Positions 60,959-64,000 of a DNA stretch of 64,000 nucleotides are shown piece after piece. The stretch comes from Thinopyrum elongatum (lineage: Eukaryota; Streptophyta; Magnoliopsida; Poales; Poaceae). Within the stretch, counting starts at the first letter, position 1, and the number at the start of each line of letters is the position of its first letter. The notes under the pieces were generated by a model that was given only the letters and a program-made list of their open reading frames with translations, had not been told where the DNA came from and did no database searches. Location: NCBI GenBank assembly GCA_011799875.1, contig CM022298.1:192036423-192100422 (forward strand), in the 5' to 3' direction. A program made the translations under genes and the position numbers.

Positions 60959-60961
60959 ATA

Positions 60962-61329
60962 GGATAAAAAATTTGGTGAAATTCCAATTTCAGTCGATTC
61001 CAGTTCCAAAATCCAATATCATCGCATAGCCTATACCATGTCAATGCTTTTTCCTTAAAAGATAAAGGGAAAACCTTCTTATTGACTTCATCTCCGGGTA
61101 AACCTGCAAGCTTAAACAATCCACAAATTTCATCCACATGTATAAGATGCATATCGGGATGCTCAGTTCCGTCTCCTGCGTAAGGATTAGCTAGCAGTTG
61201 TTCTATCATACCCGAAGGAATTTCATAACCAATATTTTCAGTAGGTGTAGTAGGTTGAGGGACAACTCTTTGTGTTTCTGGTCGAGGTGAAGATACCCCG
61301 AACAAACCCCTCAAAGGATTATCTTCCAT
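60962..61329 (-). pseudogene. Gypsy gag, N-terminal part (split by the 37-kb insertion)
   Basis: The start MEDNPLRGLFGVSSP at 61,329 lies about 75 bases after the primer-binding-like site. Gag landmarks are HPDMHLIHVDEICGLF, LPGDEVNKKVFPLSFKEKAL and TWYRLCDDIGFWNWNRLK. The frame is open up to the insertion at codon FYP-M and continues at 23,619. It would encode the structural particle protein of a plant gypsy element. Here it is disrupted by the insertion and by later frameshifts in its C-terminal part. Confidence 0.85.
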
Positions 61330-61405
61330 AGTAACAAGTGACAATAAATTTCAGCACATAATATAATTTTTTTCTTACCAATTTCCACTTACCAAGAGTG
61401 CTTCA

Positions 61406-61424
61406 CTCCTCGGCAACGGTGCCA
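61406..61424 (-). other. Primer-binding-like site
   Basis: Read on the minus strand it is TGGCACCGTTGCCGAGGAG, 11 bases from the LTR end, comparable to the site at 9593-9610. Confidence 0.55.
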
Positions 61425-61435
61425 GAAAAGAGTCT

Positions 61436-62963
61436 TGATGACCCACAAGTATAGGGGGTCAGTCGTAGTCCTTTATATAAGTAAGAGTGTCGAACCCAAC
61501 AAGGAGCAGAAGGAAATGACAAGTAGTTTTCAGCAAGGTAATTTCTGCAACACTGAAATTGTAGGTAACAGATAGTTTGATAGCAAGATAATTTGTAATG
61601 AGCAAGTAATGGTAACGGTTAATAAAGTGCAGCAAGGTAGCCCAATCCTTTTTGTAGCAAAGGACAGGCCAAAATGATGTCTTATAATAAGCAAAGCGTT
61701 CTTGAGGGAACACGGGAATTTCATCTAGTCACTTTAATCATGTTGGTTTTATTTGCGTTCGCTACTTTGATAATTTGATATGTGGGTGGATCGGTGCTTG
61801 GGTGCTGTTCTTACTTGAATAAGCCTCCCACTTATGATTAACCCCCTCGCAAGCATCCGCAACTACGAGAAAAGTATTAAGATAAAATCTAACCATAACA
61901 TTAAACATATGGGTCCAAATCGGTCCCTTACGAAGTAGCGCATAAACTAGGGTTTAAGCTTCTGTCACTCTAGCAACACATCATCTAATAACTACTCCAC
62001 AATGCATTCCCTTAGGCCCAAAGATGGTGAAGTTTCATGTAGTCGACATTCACATGACACCACTAAGGGAATCACAACATACATATCATCCAAATATCGA
62101 ACACATATCAAATTCACATTATTACTTGCAACATGACTTCTCCCGTGACCTCAAGAACAAAAGTAACTACTCACAAATGATATTCATGCTCAAGATCATA
62201 CGGGTATTAAATAGCATAATGGACCTGAACATATAATCCTCCACCAAATAAACCATATAGTAATCAACTACAAGATGTAATCAACACTACTAGTCACCCA
62301 CAGGTACCAATCTGAGGTTCCAGTACAAAGATTGAACACAAGAGATGAACTAGGGTTTGAGATAAGATGGTGTGATTGAAGATGTTGATGGAGGTTGGCC
62401 TCCCAAAGATGAGAGGGTTGTTGGTGATGACGATGGCTTCGATTTCCCCCTCCGGGAGGGAAGTTCCCCCGACGGAATCGCTCCGCCGGAGAGCAAAAGT
62501 GCTCCTGCCCAAGTTCCGCCTCGAGACGGCGGCGCTCCATCCCGAAACTCCTCTCCTTATTTTTTTTTCTAGGTGAAAAGACCTTATGTACCAGAAGATG
62601 GGCACCGGAGGTGGGCTGGGCTGGCCACAACCCACCAGGGCGCGCCTTGGGGGCCTGGCACGCCCTGGTGTCTTGTGGGCACTAGGTGGCCCCCCTCTGG
62701 TAGTTCTTTTCTCCAATAATTATTAAATATTCTGAAATAATTCTCCGTAAAATTTTCGCTCATTTGGAGATGTGCAGAATAGGTATCTCTGACATAGCTT
62801 TTTCAAGTCTAGAATTCCAGCAGCCGGTATTCTCCCTCTTTGTGTAAACCTTGCATATTATGAGAGAAAATGCATTACAATTACTCCATAAAGCATTATT
62901 ATGCATAAAAACATTATAAATAACAGTTACAGTAAGAAAACATGATGCAAAATGGACGTATCA
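61436..62963 (-). mobile_element. Gypsy-type LTR (TGATACGTCC type), 1,528 bp
   Basis: On the minus strand it begins TGATACGTCCATTTTGCATC at 62,963, after the polypurine-like taagcttgggggagt, and ends ...gggtcatca at 61,436. It is followed by the primer-binding-like site, and internal DNA lies on both sides. It is a different family from LTR1-3. The frames at 62,268-62,716 are LTR sequence. Confidence 0.8.
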
Positions 62964-63780
62964 ACTCCCCCAAGCTTAGACCTCGCTTGTCCTCAAGCGA
63001 AAGCCGATATCGAAAATCATGTCCACATGTTTAGAGAGAGAGGTGTCGATAAAAACAAAATACGGACATAGTAGCATCATGCTTATTAATATAACAGCAA
63101 CAAACTTTATCATATAACTTCTCATGAACAAGTAACAATTCATCACAACATCGAAGTAAAAAGCATAAACTTTATTAAAAACCAACAAACTATGTTCTCA
63201 GTCAACTTTGCAACTACAATTCATCATATTTTCAAGAAGGGTATTGTATCAAAGCCTTTTGGCAAGTCCTCATACTCAACCATCATTTAATCTTCTATGA
63301 TTGCTAACACTCACAGCATACATATGAGCAAAAAGTTTCAACCGAACACATAGAAAGATAGGGGCTTATAGTTTCGCCTCCCAGCTTATTGACCTCAAGG
63401 GTGATGTCAACAATAATAACTCATGATCACTCACATTCAACTAGATATATGTGCCTAGATCTTTCCTCACCACATGATGCTTGCAAAAATAGAAATAAAA
63501 ATGAATAGAGAATAATACTTTGACTCTTGCATAAAAAGTAAATACATAAAGTAAAAGATAGGCCCTTCGCAGAGGGAAGCAGAGGTTGTCATGCGCTTTT
63601 TGGTTTGTATGCACAATCTCTTAATGCAAAAGAATGTCACGTTATATTGCCCCTTATGATAGCAACCTTTATTATGTAGTCCGTCGCTTTTATTACTTTG
63701 CCATCACAAGTTCGTACAACGCTTAATTTCTCTTACACTAAATGATCAAACACATTTAGAAGCAAAGATAAGGATAAGGA
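62964..63780 (-). mobile_element. 3' internal tail of a gypsy element
   Basis: Read on the minus strand it is the noncoding tail before an LTR (cttgaggacaagcgaggtctaagcttgggggagt at its end). It also has gcttccctctgcgaagggcctatcttttactttatg, a phrase shared with the plus-strand element at 7616 and 13,035. No gene. Confidence 0.7.
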
Positions 63781-63789
63781 GAAGCGAAG

Positions 63790-64000
63790 ATAAGGATACC
63801 TGGTGGTGGAATGATGATGTCCAGAAGGCGATTAAAGAGAAGAAAGATTGATTCAGACGCCTACACCTGGATAGGAGTGCTGGGAACATAGAGAAGTACA
63901 AGATGGCAAAGAAGGCCGCAAGGCGAGCTGTCAGTGAAGCAAGGGGCCGGGCATGTGAGGACCTCTACCAACGATTAGGCACGAAGGAAGGTGAAAGGGA
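63790..64000 (+). pseudogene. LINE (non-LTR retrotransposon) ORF2 fragment
   Basis: Plus-strand translation gives TWWWNDDVQKAIKEKKD, a stop (TGA at about 63,847-63,849), then FRRLHLDRSAGNIEKYKMAK and RRAVSEARGRACEDLYQRLG. This is the linker between the endonuclease and reverse transcriptase domains of plant LINE-like ORF2. The upstream endonuclease part is missing and the right side runs off the window. It interrupts the gypsy tail. Confidence 0.7.

Overview
The window looks like a transposon-rich stretch of a grass chromosome, most likely Triticeae (wheat, Aegilops or barley group). The reasons are nested LTR retrotransposons starting TGATACGTCTCC or TGATACGTCC, CACTA transposons, a tRNA-derived SINE of the Au type, Stowaway-like MITEs and a satellite array. 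Genes are split by introns, and no bacterial features are present. Family names are from recognition by eye; boundaries rest on target-site duplications (TSDs), terminal TG/CA or CACT bases, and reading-frame continuity.

Left part (1-22,783, mostly plus strand). A satellite with a unit of about 500 bp (1-2231) stops abruptly at a five-exon gene (2551-4163) predicted to encode a 251-residue protein with B3-like DNA-binding folds. CACTA ends follow (to 5976). Next comes a chain of gypsy-type LTR pieces that share LTRs: LTR1 (truncated), 3' internal, LTR2, gag-like and protease region, LTR3. LTR3 is split by a 4,031-bp solo LTR (13,998-18,028, TSD TTACC) that carries a small spliced reading frame. 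A diverged fourth LTR is cut by a CACTACTAGG-type element (19,968 to about 22,783).

Right part (22,784-64,000). A minus-strand gypsy element occupies 22,784-23,619 and 60,962 to about 63,780. Its gag gene is interrupted by one 37.3-kb CACTA-like insertion (23,620-60,958, TSD ATA). Removing the insertion and one TSD rejoins gag in frame. A LINE fragment runs off the right edge.

The 37-kb element carries different subterminal repeat arrays at its two ends. It has an En/Spm-type transposase gene (Transposase_24 / TNPA-like, minus strand, two in-frame stops) whose 5' half contains about nine tandem copies of a small phase 0-0 exon. It also has a two-exon gene of unknown function (54,317-55,144, minus) whose promoter/first-exon region occurs three times. 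Nested inside it are a 7.7-kb gypsy element (39,473-47,210, TSD AATTA), a 1,550-bp solo LTR (28,012-29,561, TSD CATAT), a SINE and MITEs. I saw no TNPD-type catalytic transposase, so in this form the element should need help from elsewhere.

The most interesting features are the exon-amplification array in the transposase gene, the possible gene cargo and triplicated promoter, the spliced mini-gene inside a long LTR, and the B3-like gene between a satellite and CACTA ends.
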